Source: Cymodocea nodosa (taxonomy: Eukaryota; Streptophyta; Magnoliopsida; Alismatales; Cymodoceaceae). Taken from it: a stretch of DNA of 64,000 nt. Positions 1-11,979 of the stretch are shown piece after piece. The notes under the pieces were generated by a model, which had not been told where the DNA came from, made no database searches, and saw only the letters and a program-made list of their open reading frames with translations. The position numbers were made by a program, and so were the translations under genes. Where the stretch lies: positions 21,102,501-21,166,500 of the forward strand of contig CM072338.1 of assembly GCA_036874045.1 (NCBI GenBank), in the 5' to 3' direction. Each line of letters begins with the position of its first letter. The first letter of the stretch is position 1.

Positions 1-30
1 TTGATATATAATTGTAAATCCTGGTTGTAG

Positions 31-3000
31 CCTCAGGGAACGCCTGAAAATAACTATTTGTGGAACAGAGTTAGCCCTCAACTAAGCTCACCTGGTCAGC
101 CTTATTCTTTGCGAGAAGCTCTTGCGCAGGCACAATCTTCCCGAATTGGAGCTTCAACCAGAGCACTGAGAGAGTCCTTACACCCTATTTTGAGACAAAA
201 GCTGGTACTATGGCTTCAGATCACATTAGGTTTTTAGCTTTGTTTGCATTTTCTTACTAAGATATCTTATGTTTTCTTCAGGAACTATGGGAAGAAAATC
301 TAAGTGGTGCTGTTAGTCTCCAGGTCTTGGAGATCGCCGAAAAGTTCTCCATCGCCACAGCAACCCATAGTGTTGCAACTGATTATGGAAAACTAGATTG
401 TATCACATCTATATTTATGGGCTTCTTTTCAAGAAGTCAACCTTTGGCTTTTTGGAAGGCCTTGTTTCCTGTTTTCAACAATGTGTTCAATCTTCATGGT
501 GCAACTCTTATGGCTCGTGAAAATGATCGATTCCTAAAGCAAGTTGCATTTCATCTTCTGAGACTTGCTGTTTTCCGAAATGTCTCCATTAGGAAAAGGG
601 CTGTTATAGGTCTCCTTGTTCTCATGCGAGTATGCTCAAACCATTAATAAGTTGTCAAACTGAAATACAATAGGTGTATAATTTTAATTCTGTTTTACCT
701 GTCTTTTGCAGAGTTCATTTTATTACTTCATGCATACATCACGGTTGAGGGTTATGTTGACAATTACTCTGTCTGAGTTGATGTCTGATGTGCAAGTGAC
801 TCAGATGAAATCTGATGGATCTCTTGAAGAGAGTGGTGAAGCTCGGCGTCTAAGGAAATCATTAGAGGAAATGGCAGATGTAGATAGGTGCTCTGATTTG
901 GTAAAAGATTGTGGACTTCCTGCCAATGCACTTGAGGCACCCCTTGAAGGTTCAGAAGAAAATCGCTGGTCATGGTTGGAGGTTAAGCATCTTTCAGACA
1001 GCCTGCTCCAGGCTCTTGATGCAGGCCTTGAACATGCCTTGTTGGTAAGATTGGAACATGCCTTCAATAACAACAGACATAGATTAAGATCTCAGTGTTG
1101 TCGAGGCTCCTGCATAGGCACCATCAACCTGCTGGTTGTAGAATGCCCATTTCTTTATAAATTTAATTTTTTTTTTAATGGATCCTGGTTTGATAAAGAG
1201 GATTCTTGGTCTATATTTAGATGCTATTTTTTTTTTCTTTATTGGTTATTTGACATTAGTTTTTGTATTTATGGTCTTAAATCTCATTGTTATTCTTGCT
1301 TTGTCTTTGTTATTTTCAAGTGCTATTTAATTACTTTACAAATGCATATTTTACAAGGCAATAAACAGTTTATAATGGCAAGGAAATATTTGTTTGTTTT
1401 CATAAAATTTAAAGTGCGTAGGCTACGAAGATGCCCCAGCTTAACATTCAGGCATCTTTTCAAAAAAAAATATTCAGGCACCCTAACGAACTGTCCGTGT
1501 AATACTGATTTACATACAAAGATTACAGATCTGTAGCATCATGTATATTTTGGTTCATTCTTGTTCATATCCTTCTTTCTCAGACTGCTAGATTTGCATT
1601 CCTTCCCTACTTGCAAAATTTTTCCCTTGTACAATGCACAATTTTCAAAATATGGCTATTCAGGTTATTTATTATAAATTGTTGACATCTAAGAGATAAT
1701 GTATGATGGTGTCTGTTGATATTTTAATCATTTTGATGCAATAATTTTCCATAAATTTAGATGATTATCTTGTATCATTTTAAATTTGAAATACCTTGCA
1801 TTGTTGATTTGCAGGCTTCGACGATGACTATAGATCGGTATGCAGCAGCTGAGAGCTTCCACAAACTTGCTATGTCATATGCTCCTGTTCCTGACCTTCA
1901 CATAATGTGGTTGTTACACTTATGCGATGCACATCAAGAGATGCAATCATGGGCTGAAGCTGCTCAGTGTGCGGTAGCTGTTGCTGGTGTAATCATGCAG
2001 GTTTATCTAGTATTCCATAATTTGTTGTTTTTTATCATAATATTCTCTCAATATATTGATAATTTTTAATTCAGGCACTTGTTGGTAGAAATGATGCTGT
2101 TTGGACTAGAGATCATGTGGCTTCCATACGAAAAATTTGTCCCATGGTTAGCAATGCTGTTACCTTTGAGGCCTCTGCGGCAGAAGTAGAAGGCTATGGT
2201 GCATCCAAACTTACGGTTGACTCTGCTGTGAAATACCTTCAACTTGCAAATAAACTCTTTTCCCAAGCAGAGCTGTACCATTTTTGTGCTAGCATTCTTG
2301 AATTAATTATTCCCGTTTATAAAAGTAGACGATCCTTTGGGCAGCTTGCAAAATGCCATACATCTCTAACAAACATCTACGAGTCAATCTTGGAGCAACA
2401 GTCAAGCCCTATTTCATTCATAGATGCTACTTATTACAGAGTGGGTTTCTATGGAGAGAAATTTGGGAAGCTAGATAGGAAGGAATATGTTTACAGAGAA
2501 CCTCGAGATATACGGCTGGGTGACATGATGGAGAAAATTAGTCACATATATGATTCCAGGATGGATAGCAGTCATAGCTTGCATATAATTCCTGACTCTC
2601 GGCAGGTTAATGCTGATGAGCTACAGCCTGGGGTTTGTTATATGCAGATAACGGCAGTGGACCCTGTTATGGAAGATGAAGACTTGGGCAGCAGACGCGA
2701 TAGAATCTTTTCTTTATCTACTGGAAGCATACGTTCTCATGTCTTTGATCGCTTTTTATTTGATACTCCATTCACCAAAAATGGAAAGAGCCAAGGTGGA
2801 TTAGAAGATCAGTGGAAAAGGAGGACAGTGGTTCAAACAGAAGGTTCATTTCCTGCTTTGGTGAACCGGCTCCTGGTCATAAAATCCGAATCACTAGAAT
2901 TTTCACCGGTCGAAAATGCAATAGGAATGATCGAAACTCGAACCGCTGCTCTCAGGAATGAACTTGAAGAGCCTAGAAGCTCTGATGGGGACCAACTTCC

Positions 3001-3845
3001 AAGGCTCCAAAGTCTTCAGAGGATACTCCAAGGCAGTGTAGCAGTTCAAGTAAGTACCAGATCCTTGAACTTTATTCCTGTGATCTTTTTCACTCTTATG
3101 TTATTTGCAGTTGGTTATAATCCTATAAATAATGTAAATCAAATAATATTATTTAACTAAATCGCAATATTTATAGTCATATGTAAATTAAATTTCTGAT
3201 GATATAAATGATAGATTTTATCATATTTAGTTGAATGATATCTCCAAAAACTTAATTTTCTTGTAACCAAATTTCAACATTTATATTTATAATAACTCAA
3301 GTATTGAAATCTAATCAAAGAATACAATTCAAGTACATTACATTTCATGTAAAGTATGGTCAACCAAACATGACTTCAGAGGTATATCACGAACAATGGG
3401 TTAACTTACTAAAGGATTTAGAAAATTATTGATCTTAATGTATAGAAGTCAAAAGGATTTTTTTGATATCGACCACATATTAGAGTAAAGCATTGTTTGT
3501 TCAATTAAGCCATTGTTTTTGTTACCTCTAGCAGTCGATAATTTAGGACTAAAAATTTGCATTTAAACGTTGTCAAAATGAAAATAACAGGTGAACAGTG
3601 GAGTTTTGAGCGTTTGTACAGCATTTCTATCTGGTGAACCTGCAACTAGGCTCCGATCCCAGGAATTGCAGCAACTTATTGCTGCTCTCCTGGAATTTAT
3701 GGCCGTCTGCAAGCGTGCAATCCGAGTTCACTTCAGATTGATAGGAGAAGAGGATCAAGATTTCCACACGCAGCTTGTGAATGGCTTTCAATCACTTACC
3801 GCCGAGCTCTCACACTACATTCCAGCTATTCTCTCGGAACTTTAA
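31..3845 (+). CDS. SPK1: SPIKE1-type DOCK guanine nucleotide exchange factor, C-terminal part (5' end outside window)
   Basis: Six exons join in frame: 31-204, 282-629, 712-1044, 1815-2000, 2075-3049 and 3591-3845. They encode 756 C-terminal residues; plant SPIKE1 is about 1830 residues long. SPIKE1 is the plant DOCK-family exchange factor that activates ROP GTPases and controls actin, microtubules and cell shape from ER and plasma-membrane sites. The conserved blocks ALMARENDRFLKQ-like, HIMWLLHLCDAHQEMQSWAE and FHTQLVNGFQSLTAELS are clear. The DHR2 (DOCKER) catalytic domain covers roughly window residues 285-740. The last exon opens with VNSGVLSVCTAFL, which aligns with the alpha-10 insert of DOCK proteins carrying the nucleotide-sensor valine (Val1951 in DOCK9; family knowledge). 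All introns have GT-AG ends and phases agree. No internal stop or frameshift was seen. The gene starts left of the window. Confidence 0.96.
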
Positions 3846-6800
3846 CCGTTTATGAATTTCTTGTGTTTATAATTTTCATGTGTAATTCTGTTGGTAATTA
3901 ATCAACTATTGTAAGATATTTATTCTGTACATGTTATCCTCTTAACGTTATTCATTTTGTATCTCTGTTTGAGCTCTACTTAACATAATGTTTTGTTTGT
4001 TTATAGCAGAAATATAATGCGTTCGGATGTTCCCGAAACAGCGTAATTTTCTGTGATCAACTCCCAATTCCGTTGTCCCAGAACAATTGGCACGGTTGGG
4101 GCATATGTAGAGTAATGTTGGATAAAAAGTAATCTCCATTTTTTATGCTAGCCGCTGTTTAAATTAAAATCGCTTCCTGCCGTGGTAGGTTGGATATCAG
4201 TGCTGGTTATGAACTTAATTAGTGAGCCATCTAAAGATACGTTTGTCTATAATATATTACAATTTGAGTCTTTGATGGCAGATGGGACAAATATCCTCCT
4301 CTAGCGTGGGGGAGGTGAGGTATAGAATGTAGTCAGTCCCCTTTCATTTATAAAGGGTTGGGTCGCCAAACCTGTTTGGCATCCTTAATCCTTGATACTA
4401 ATATCTGTAAGGTAAGTGTTCTAGTCTCCCAAGGAAGGAATTGGGAAAGATTGCGTTTGGATGCAGAAAAGGGTGACGTCGTCCCAAGTTGCAGGTGGAT
4501 GGACTCGAGCGATTGACGTGAGCTCCGACCTCATCGTGTGATCCGGGCATATTCTTTTCGTTCTCGCTCGCCCCTTGGCCAAGAAATATCGGCCAGCCGA
4601 AACTTCTTTTCGTCATGTGGGCGGCCGGTGATTTACGTCTTTGTAGACTTGCAAAGAGAGGAAAACGTTGTTTTTTCGTGTCTGCTTCTGGAAAAGGATT
4701 TTATTATTTGGAAGATGGAAACCCAGAGTTTGACCACAAATCTGTTCCAGTGGACATTGGAAAAAATAACAATTTTTTTATTTCTTCTTCCATTCCTATG
4801 GACTAATGTTATCGGTTGCTGCCAACCGTGTACTGTAGAGGTGGGAAAAAACCTTCCGCCACCGTCTAGCGGGGTAGCTTTCAAGAAAAGGAAAAGTATT
4901 GGAGATCACACAACATGTTTCGTCTTTATTGCTGTCTTCCTGAGACTTTTCATTTTGGTAATGTTCGTATGTCTGTAACTGTGTATTTATTTATTTTTGA
5001 CCGTGTACAGTGGATGTAAAAATTAAATAGAAATTGTAACCATTAGCCTACACATCTTACACTGCAGAAATGCTGTGGGACTCCTGATAAGATAAGTCTT
5101 TATTTTTATTATCTTGATAATGTACGTTTGATACGAGGTATGATACCAATGAATACGACTGATACATGGCACGATATGTATGCTTGGGTCGAACGCCTTG
5201 AGCCATGCATTAGCCGTCGTCTTATATATACTTAAGAGTTTGAAAAGCCGACACAGACATGATACGAATGGTATCGAGAACGGTTCGACGTAACCCAAAG
5301 CTATTGTTGGACCGCACCATTTACATGCATACCCTAAGGTGTTTGTCCTGGATTCCACTTGTCCACGCCCTAAGGTCCCTGAGGCTCACTCAACTCCTGC
5401 GGCATGACTCATCATTGTTGTTGCATTATATAATCATGAAATCACATTCTTTGTCGTTACATTAATTGGATGTGGAGCATTCGCTGAGAATGTTGTTGAC
5501 GGTGATAATCCTTCTTCAGACCCAAGGTTCAACTTCCTCAATACATGATCAGTGACAAGCCTACTGGCGAGAGTACCAATTGCTTAATTATATTAATGGC
5601 ATACAGTTAGTTTCTTTAATTTATTTATAGTATTGCTATTCATGATCTTTTTGTTTATGACGAAAAATCTGTTTTCTTACTAAAAATCACTTTGGACTTT
5701 TCTTTGAAGATGACAAGACGTGGAACATGTATTTTTTGGATCGACCTCGTTGTTGATTCTGACCAAAACTTGAACTTCATAATGGTAATACCTTCTTATC
5801 TCTTTCTTTAATTTGTAGAAGAAAAAACTTTCATGCTTATCATGTCCGTAAACATCCACACATTTATGCATGTTGATATCTTATTGGTTGCATTTCTACG
5901 CGATAATAATAATGATGATGATTAAATAATAATAGGGTAACGTGAATTATGTTTGTACACTAGTTGAAAATACTTTTGAAACTTCATGATGCGACGACTG
6001 CTTCAATTAAGGCATTCTAGAGAATCGTTCAAATTCGTTTGTCCGTCGTGTTTTCATATTTTTGTGTTATATTTCAGCTCATTTAAAAGATTTGTGTAAT
6101 AAATGTGTACAGAAATATTACGGTCACAGTCATACACGGATCGAAAAATGAGACAGGATTGTGTCGTATTCATGTTCGGTATATATGTCTTATGTTGGGG
6201 CCCCACAACAACGTTGAGATTTCAATACCTTGCAAAAATAAAAATAACAACAACAACGACGTTCATGATTTCAATGCTTCACCTTTTTATAAGGGTAAAA
6301 GTACGATAAAATTAAAATATATTCAACTGCCAATCCACCACTGAGATAAAAAATACATAAAGGCACGTCAATGAGTTCAACAAAGCAAAATAATCAGAAG
6401 AAGACTACCCCTAAGAAGGAACAGCATAAACAAAAAGGAATACCGAAAGAAGAGCAAAAAAGTTAATTTATAATTTCTACCTTAACCTTGTTTGTTAAGT
6501 TTCGACTTCATTAGACAACAATTGAGCAGTCAAAGGATTGTTTGTTACATTTGAAGGAAGAGAGATAGAACAGGCAAGTTGAATGAACTTCGTTGACTAC
6601 ATTGGTAACAACTTTTGTTGAAGAATTTTTTAATTAAAATTTAACAGAGCAAAAAAGTCTAACTTTACAGCAGACCTTGGATAAAATTTTAATGCTTCCT
6701 TGTTTAATCATCGTCATGTTCACAGCGAGCCGAATGATCTTGTTGCTTCAGGCACACGTCCATTTCCCCCATCATCTTCTTCAACGTTCTTGTTGCACGT

Positions 6801-7400
6801 TTGAGTACGAAAGAAAATGAAAATTTTGAAAAATAACGAAAAAAGAAGAAGAAGAAGATGATGAAAATTAATTTTAATTTTATTATTTTTATACTTAATG
6901 AAAAATAATTGCAATTAGAATTTAAGTGTTTTTGTACCTAACACATAATACAAAAAATGAAATTTAAGTATTTATGCATGTGACAAAAATATATTTAATT
7001 TAATCTTTAAATCACTTAATTAAATCATCTCCTTAAATTACTTGAATCATCTAATTAAATTACTTAATTTAATCTCCTAAGTAATATTTTATTTATTTAT
7101 TTTTAATTTTTAATCAATTTCTTGATCACTTAATTAAATCCTTAATAATTGATTTAAATTTTAGTCACTTAATTTAAGCTGGTAAAAAAAAAAAATTGAA
7201 GATGTAAAATCAGAAAATCTAAAAAAATTATACGACGATAATTTTTTTTAAAAAATTTGTAGATTGTTTAAATGCACAAACGCCAAAAACATTTAAATTT
7301 TTTCTAAATTTTACGTTCCCTCGAATAATCCACACGCACGGTAGAACCGTAGAAGGTGGTGGTTGGATTTGATATTTACCGTCCTAACCTAAAATTAAAA
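3846..7400. other. SPIKE1 3' flank and intergenic DNA
   Basis: The SPIKE1 3' UTR probably occupies the first one to four hundred bases. A GC-richer patch at about 4430-4640 contains short open frames on both strands, but none has splice support or a familiar motif. From about 6800 to 7330 the DNA is very AT-rich, with repeated 'acttaattaaat'-like words. No gene is supported. Confidence 0.6.
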
Positions 7401-7412
7401 AAAAACAAAACC

Positions 7413-7612
7413 CACGTGATGTGGCACGTAATCTGGCTCCATGTGTAATCACGCTGACGATGACACATGACATCACCATACTCCGACGTCATCAAGAGGT
7501 ACCTTGGGCGTCACGCATTCCTCTTGGATTGGCTGCCCACCCGACGACGTCGCGTGAACCATCACCCACCCACCCGCGCTGGCGGCCGCACCCTCACGAG
7601 CACGTGCACGTG
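7413..7612. promoter_or_regulatory. G-box/ABRE-like cluster upstream of the NAC gene
   Basis: CACGTG hexamers lie at 7413-7418, 7601-7606 and 7607-7612; the last two abut. A CACGT core is at 7425-7429 and GACGTCA at 7485-7491. This is 0.7-0.9 kb before the NAC start codon. Such ACGT cores bind bZIP/bHLH factors and occur in ABA-responsive promoters of SNAC genes. The link to this gene is inferred from position. Confidence 0.5.
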
Positions 7613-8211
7613 CACATGCACAAAAAGGCACGCATTTTTTATGTGCGCTGTTGGCAAACCAAAGAGTACAGACGGATGGCACAAATCCCCCACCATTATT
7701 TATTTAAAGAACCCACCATTTGTAGCAACTAATTGCATTGCACCTTAAATAGCGTAACAAATTATTATTATTACAAAAAAGAGTTCAACTGTAGTAGTAG
7801 TACTAAATCGATCGATTGACATTATTAGGCTGATCCTCAGGGAAAAAATAGTTTGGGATTAAGAATGGATGGAATGAAATAGAGATATTCACAACTTAGC
7901 GTTTTAAAATAAAAAAAAAAACTTAAATAAATCTGTAAAAATACCTACCGAAGGATGGAAGCGCCGGACCAGGCACACCAATTAATTAATAGATCAATGA
8001 ATATTCCTGACTTCGTTTACCATGGACGAATCCATCGGCACATTGCATCCGGTGTTATTGACCGTTGAAATCGGCCGGCCGTGTGTCTCCACCTTTGACG
8101 AACCCGAGGAACCCCGGGGCGGGCTAACGCGAACCTTCGTGCCGATGTGTCGGACCCACACACTCGGATCGACCGCCGGATCTTGATTCTGGACCAAGGC
8201 TTTTGTTTATT

Positions 8212-8218
8212 TATATAT
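8212..8218 (+). promoter_or_regulatory. Probable TATA box of the NAC gene
   Basis: TATATAT lies 108 bases before the NAC ATG. A start of transcription about 30 bases downstream would give a 5' UTR of roughly 80 bases, a normal length for this family. No other TATA-like word fits better between 8050 and 8326. Confidence 0.45.
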
Positions 8219-8325
8219 TGGTACGCCCGCATTCGTATTGGTGGTTCCAAGACGAACGCCTACCACACAACCTGGTGAGAAGGGAGTGGAAAGTGGGAGG
8301 AGAGCAGATAAGAGCGAGGACGGGG

Positions 8326-9529
8326 ATGGCGAGCAGAAGCAGAGATGCCGAAGCAGAGCTCAACCTACCTCCGGGATTCCGCTTCTACCCGACAGACGAG
8401 GAGCTCGTTCTCCACTACCTCTGTCGGAAGGCCGCCCACCAGTTCCTCCCCGTTCCCATCATTGCCGAAGTCGATCTCTACAAGTACGACCCATGGCAGC
8501 TTCCTGGTATTCATCCTTCGCGTCTTCTTCTTCTTCTTTTTTTACTGTCCATCGCACTTCCTTCTTTCCATTCGATGGTTCTCACGTGCTTTCTTTCGAT
8601 TGTGGCGGTGGAGCAGATATGGCGTTGTTCGGGCAGAAAGAGTGGTACTTCTTCACGCCGAGGGACAGGAAATACCCAAATGGGTCCAGGCCCAACAGAG
8701 CTGCCGGCACCGGGTACTGGAAGGCAACGGGCGCCGACAAGCCGGTGAACCCGGGAGGAAGCGTTAAGCCGCTTGGAATCAAGAAGGCCTTGGTTTTCTA
8801 CGCCGGGAAGTCGCCCAGAGGTGTCAAGACCAACTGGATCATGCACGAGTACCGCCTCGCCGACTCCAGCCGGACCAATAACAAGAAGGGTAGCATCAGG
8901 GTACGTAAGAACACCAGAACAATCAATCAAAAACCCAGGCAGAGTGCAAGCAAGGTTGGCCTGTGTTTCTCTTTTCGATATCAAAAACTCATGGCTTTTG
9001 GTGTTTGGTTTTCGTTCAGCTCGATGATTGGGTCTTGTGCCGGTTGTACAACAAAAAGAACAACTGGGAGAAGGAGGCACAACAGTTCCAGCAGAAGCAA
9101 CGACAGCCAAAAGCAGAGCAAACGGAAGACGGTTCGTTTGCAGACACCATGGATTCAGTTGGTGTTGCTTCCGACAGCCACCGGACCGGGGAGTCGGACG
9201 TCGACAACGAATTCGACTACGTCGAGTTCGCAGGGAAGAACGGCAATCCTGGAGCCACAGCGATGCGACGGAATCCTACCACTGGAGGCGTGGTTCAAAC
9301 GAGCGCAAGGATCGAGGAGGACAGCGAATGGTTCACGGATCTGAACCTTGATGACTTACAAGGTACCTTTTCGGCGTTTGGCGGTGGCGGCGCTGCGGAT
9401 ATGGCGCTGTGTCAGGATTACCCCTTCACCAATCTTTTGTCGCCGCTCCCGAAGAGTTCTAGCCAGCTTAATTTCTCTGGCCTTCTGTCGCCAGGGAATT
9501 CCGTCCAGCTTAATTTGCCGAATTTTTGA
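8326..9529 (+). CDS. NAC-domain transcription factor, ATAF/SNAC type
   Basis: Three exons, 8326-8506, 8617-8900 and 9020-9529, give a 324-residue protein. The two short introns (110 and 119 bases) sit at the standard NAC positions. The NAC domain (about residues 14-167) has [15 protein letters not shown] in subdomain A, then [53 protein letters not shown], and the DNA-binding and nuclear-targeting region ending in [10 protein letters not shown] and [13 protein letters not shown]. These match the ATAF1/2-SNAC subgroup, nuclear regulators of drought, salt, wounding and senescence responses. The variable C-terminus carries the acidic block [12 protein letters not shown] at about residues 258-270, typical of ATAF-type activation regions. 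The ATG at 8326 is the first that gives a normal NAC N-terminus; the same frame is open further upstream but reads as 5' UTR. Stress induction is inferred from subgroup and promoter words. The exact paralogue cannot be named. Confidence 0.95.
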
Positions 9530-10546
9530 ATTACAAGAACCCACCCACACATATGGCTAGCCTGGCATCTAAATAGTAAATCATATAGAGAAAGCAATGG
9601 GTGCTATTCATTTGTTTCTTATATTCTTAATTCGTTATCTGTTCTTGAATCTACTGCACACATGGTTGGTGACTGGCCCAAGCAATCAGAGGCTATGTAC
9701 ATGAACATGAAGACGGCTTCTGCGTGCGTGTGTTAATTCTGAACCGGTGACATTTCGATAGAAAATGAGAGACACAAATCACTACTGTTTGTGGCATCGA
9801 GGGTGACATGAGTGCATGACTCCTTTGCCAAGTGGATTTTTCTAGTAGTGCATGAAATTTCTGGTTGCCGGCGTCTCTTGAAGGAAGAGCATGTGAGTGA
9901 GTTTTCTAAGAAAGGTCATGATATATATACGTCCTTGTAAGGGAAGATAGAGGTATGTCCTCAGCTTAAATCAGGCAAAAGCACTCTCAGCGTCAAAAGT
10001 GTTCTTTGAAAAAAACAGAAAAAGAATGAGAAAGAACATAGAATTCATCGTATAGCTGTAAACGACAGAAAATTAATGAAAATTTAATTAGTCAAAGACT
10101 GACATCAATCCTCTTAGTTTCTCTCTTAAATAAGTTTCCCACAATCACATGGGTGGTACCACCACACTTCTTACCTTACGTAAATGTATGCAAATAAATA
10201 GATGCCTTGGCACAGAATACAGTGGCAAAAGGGAGAGATCTAATATTGAAGAAACATAGAAGATTAATTCTAAAAAATCTTACGTGTAGATATTTCCTTA
10301 AATATTTAAGACTTAAAGCCTGATTGGAAAATGATAACCACGTAAACCTAACACATTAAGAACAGACTAAGGTGATGTTTTTTATTTACCCATCGGTTGT
10401 TTTAACTTATTACCAGCAGGCCTATTATTTTGGGAGCTTAAGATAATATAGATTATGCACATGGGTTACCCGTGGAATCATTATTTGTTTATTAGTTTCA
10501 TATTTTATATTACGTATGAAAAGAAACCACACAAAATTTCTAACTT

Positions 10547-10577
<31 letters not shown>

Positions 10578-11979
10578 CATTTAGCTAGTATTTTAAATAA
10601 ATTACTTATGATATATTTTAATGAGCGAATATATTGTATATGATTAAATATACCTTGTTGCTAAATATTCATTTACTTACAAGATGTTAATTTTACTATT
10701 TTTTTTTAGTGAATGTATGGACTAAAATAATGCTCGTATATGTCAATTTTTGATTTGATTAATTAGTACATAAAAAATATTAAATGTTCTAGAAAATGAT
10801 TAGATTTGACTTAAAAAAAAATAACTATTTAATCCGCTAACCCAACCTTAACCTATTACTTTAAATCAAGTGGGATTTAGATTAAAGCAACATGTCGGAA
10901 AAGACAAATCATAATCCGATCCATTATCTCAAGACTGATCAGAAGATAGATTAACCTCTAATCTATTTTAGCCTAGATATATCTACACCCTGGGAAATAG
11001 CCGACACCAAAAGCATTTTTAGTACCAAATTTTCAAAGTTTTTTTTTAATCGAAAAACAATCAAATTTTAATTTTCGTCACTTTTCATTAAATATACAAA
11101 TACCAAGAAAATAACGAAATTGAAAATAAATTTCAGCATTTTTTTACCTTATTTTGTATATATTCCTCACTTTTCTTTTCTCTCGTTTTTCTGAAGTACA
11201 CAACAAATAAAGTCCTAAACTTCTTCTCATGCATGCTTTATTAGTCGTCTCATCTTCTTTCCTTTTTAAATTTTTTTGTTTAGGTAATAAGCCATCATCC
11301 CTGCAAGCTCTACCAATACCTGCATGCCTTACCACCCTTACCACCCATTTTAATTATTTTAAAGCAGACCATTATACTACCACGTAGTTTGGTTAAGCAA
11401 GTACTTAATCACATAGCTTCCAAAAAATTACTTACCCAACACATATGCAGGCATCTAAAAATTCAGTAACTTTAACATCACAGCTCATGATTCTAATTCC
11501 AAAAAAGTACACTGAAGGATACAGAAAGACAGGCTTAAGTCCATGCAATTTGGGTTGTTCAGAGTCCATAATTGTATCGTTTGATTGAAAAATTAAATGT
11601 TCGGTGACATAGAAGTAACATATTTAAATTGGGAATAACGTAGAATGTTGGATTCATGGTGGCACGTAAGTAAATGCCCCAATAAAGGAAAGGAATCTCT
11701 TTGATGGATCATACTTTGGATGACCTTGAAAGAATTATCCCAATACAAGGGAGGAAAACAATTGAGGATAACCGAAACAAAGAGAAGGATTAAACGCCAT
11801 ACACAAAAGAATGTGGCCACGTACGGCAGAAAGGTGGAAGAAATCGACAACTGGGCTTCCTCGGAGCATATCCCAGAATGGCTTCTTCTTCCGTTTTATT
11901 CTATGTTGCACATTTCCACAATTCGGTAACTTAATTTCCTTTATCCTCTGTACACAACTGCCAATATCCACAGCTGTTA
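9530..11979. other. Intergenic region between converging NAC and O-fucosyltransferase genes
   Basis: The two flanking genes converge, so this stretch holds both 3' ends. It is AT-rich, with an (AT)n run at 10550-10577. Short open frames here have no codon bias, splice context or known motif. Nothing else is seen. Confidence 0.6.
10550..10577. repeat. (AT)n microsatellite
   Basis: An uninterrupted alternating TA run in the intergenic DNA 3' of the NAC gene. Confidence 0.9.

Noticed and set aside
4538-4978. 146-codon plus-strand frame between SPIKE1 and the NAC gene
   Set aside because: The opposite strand is also partly open, and there is no domain, codon bias or promoter context.
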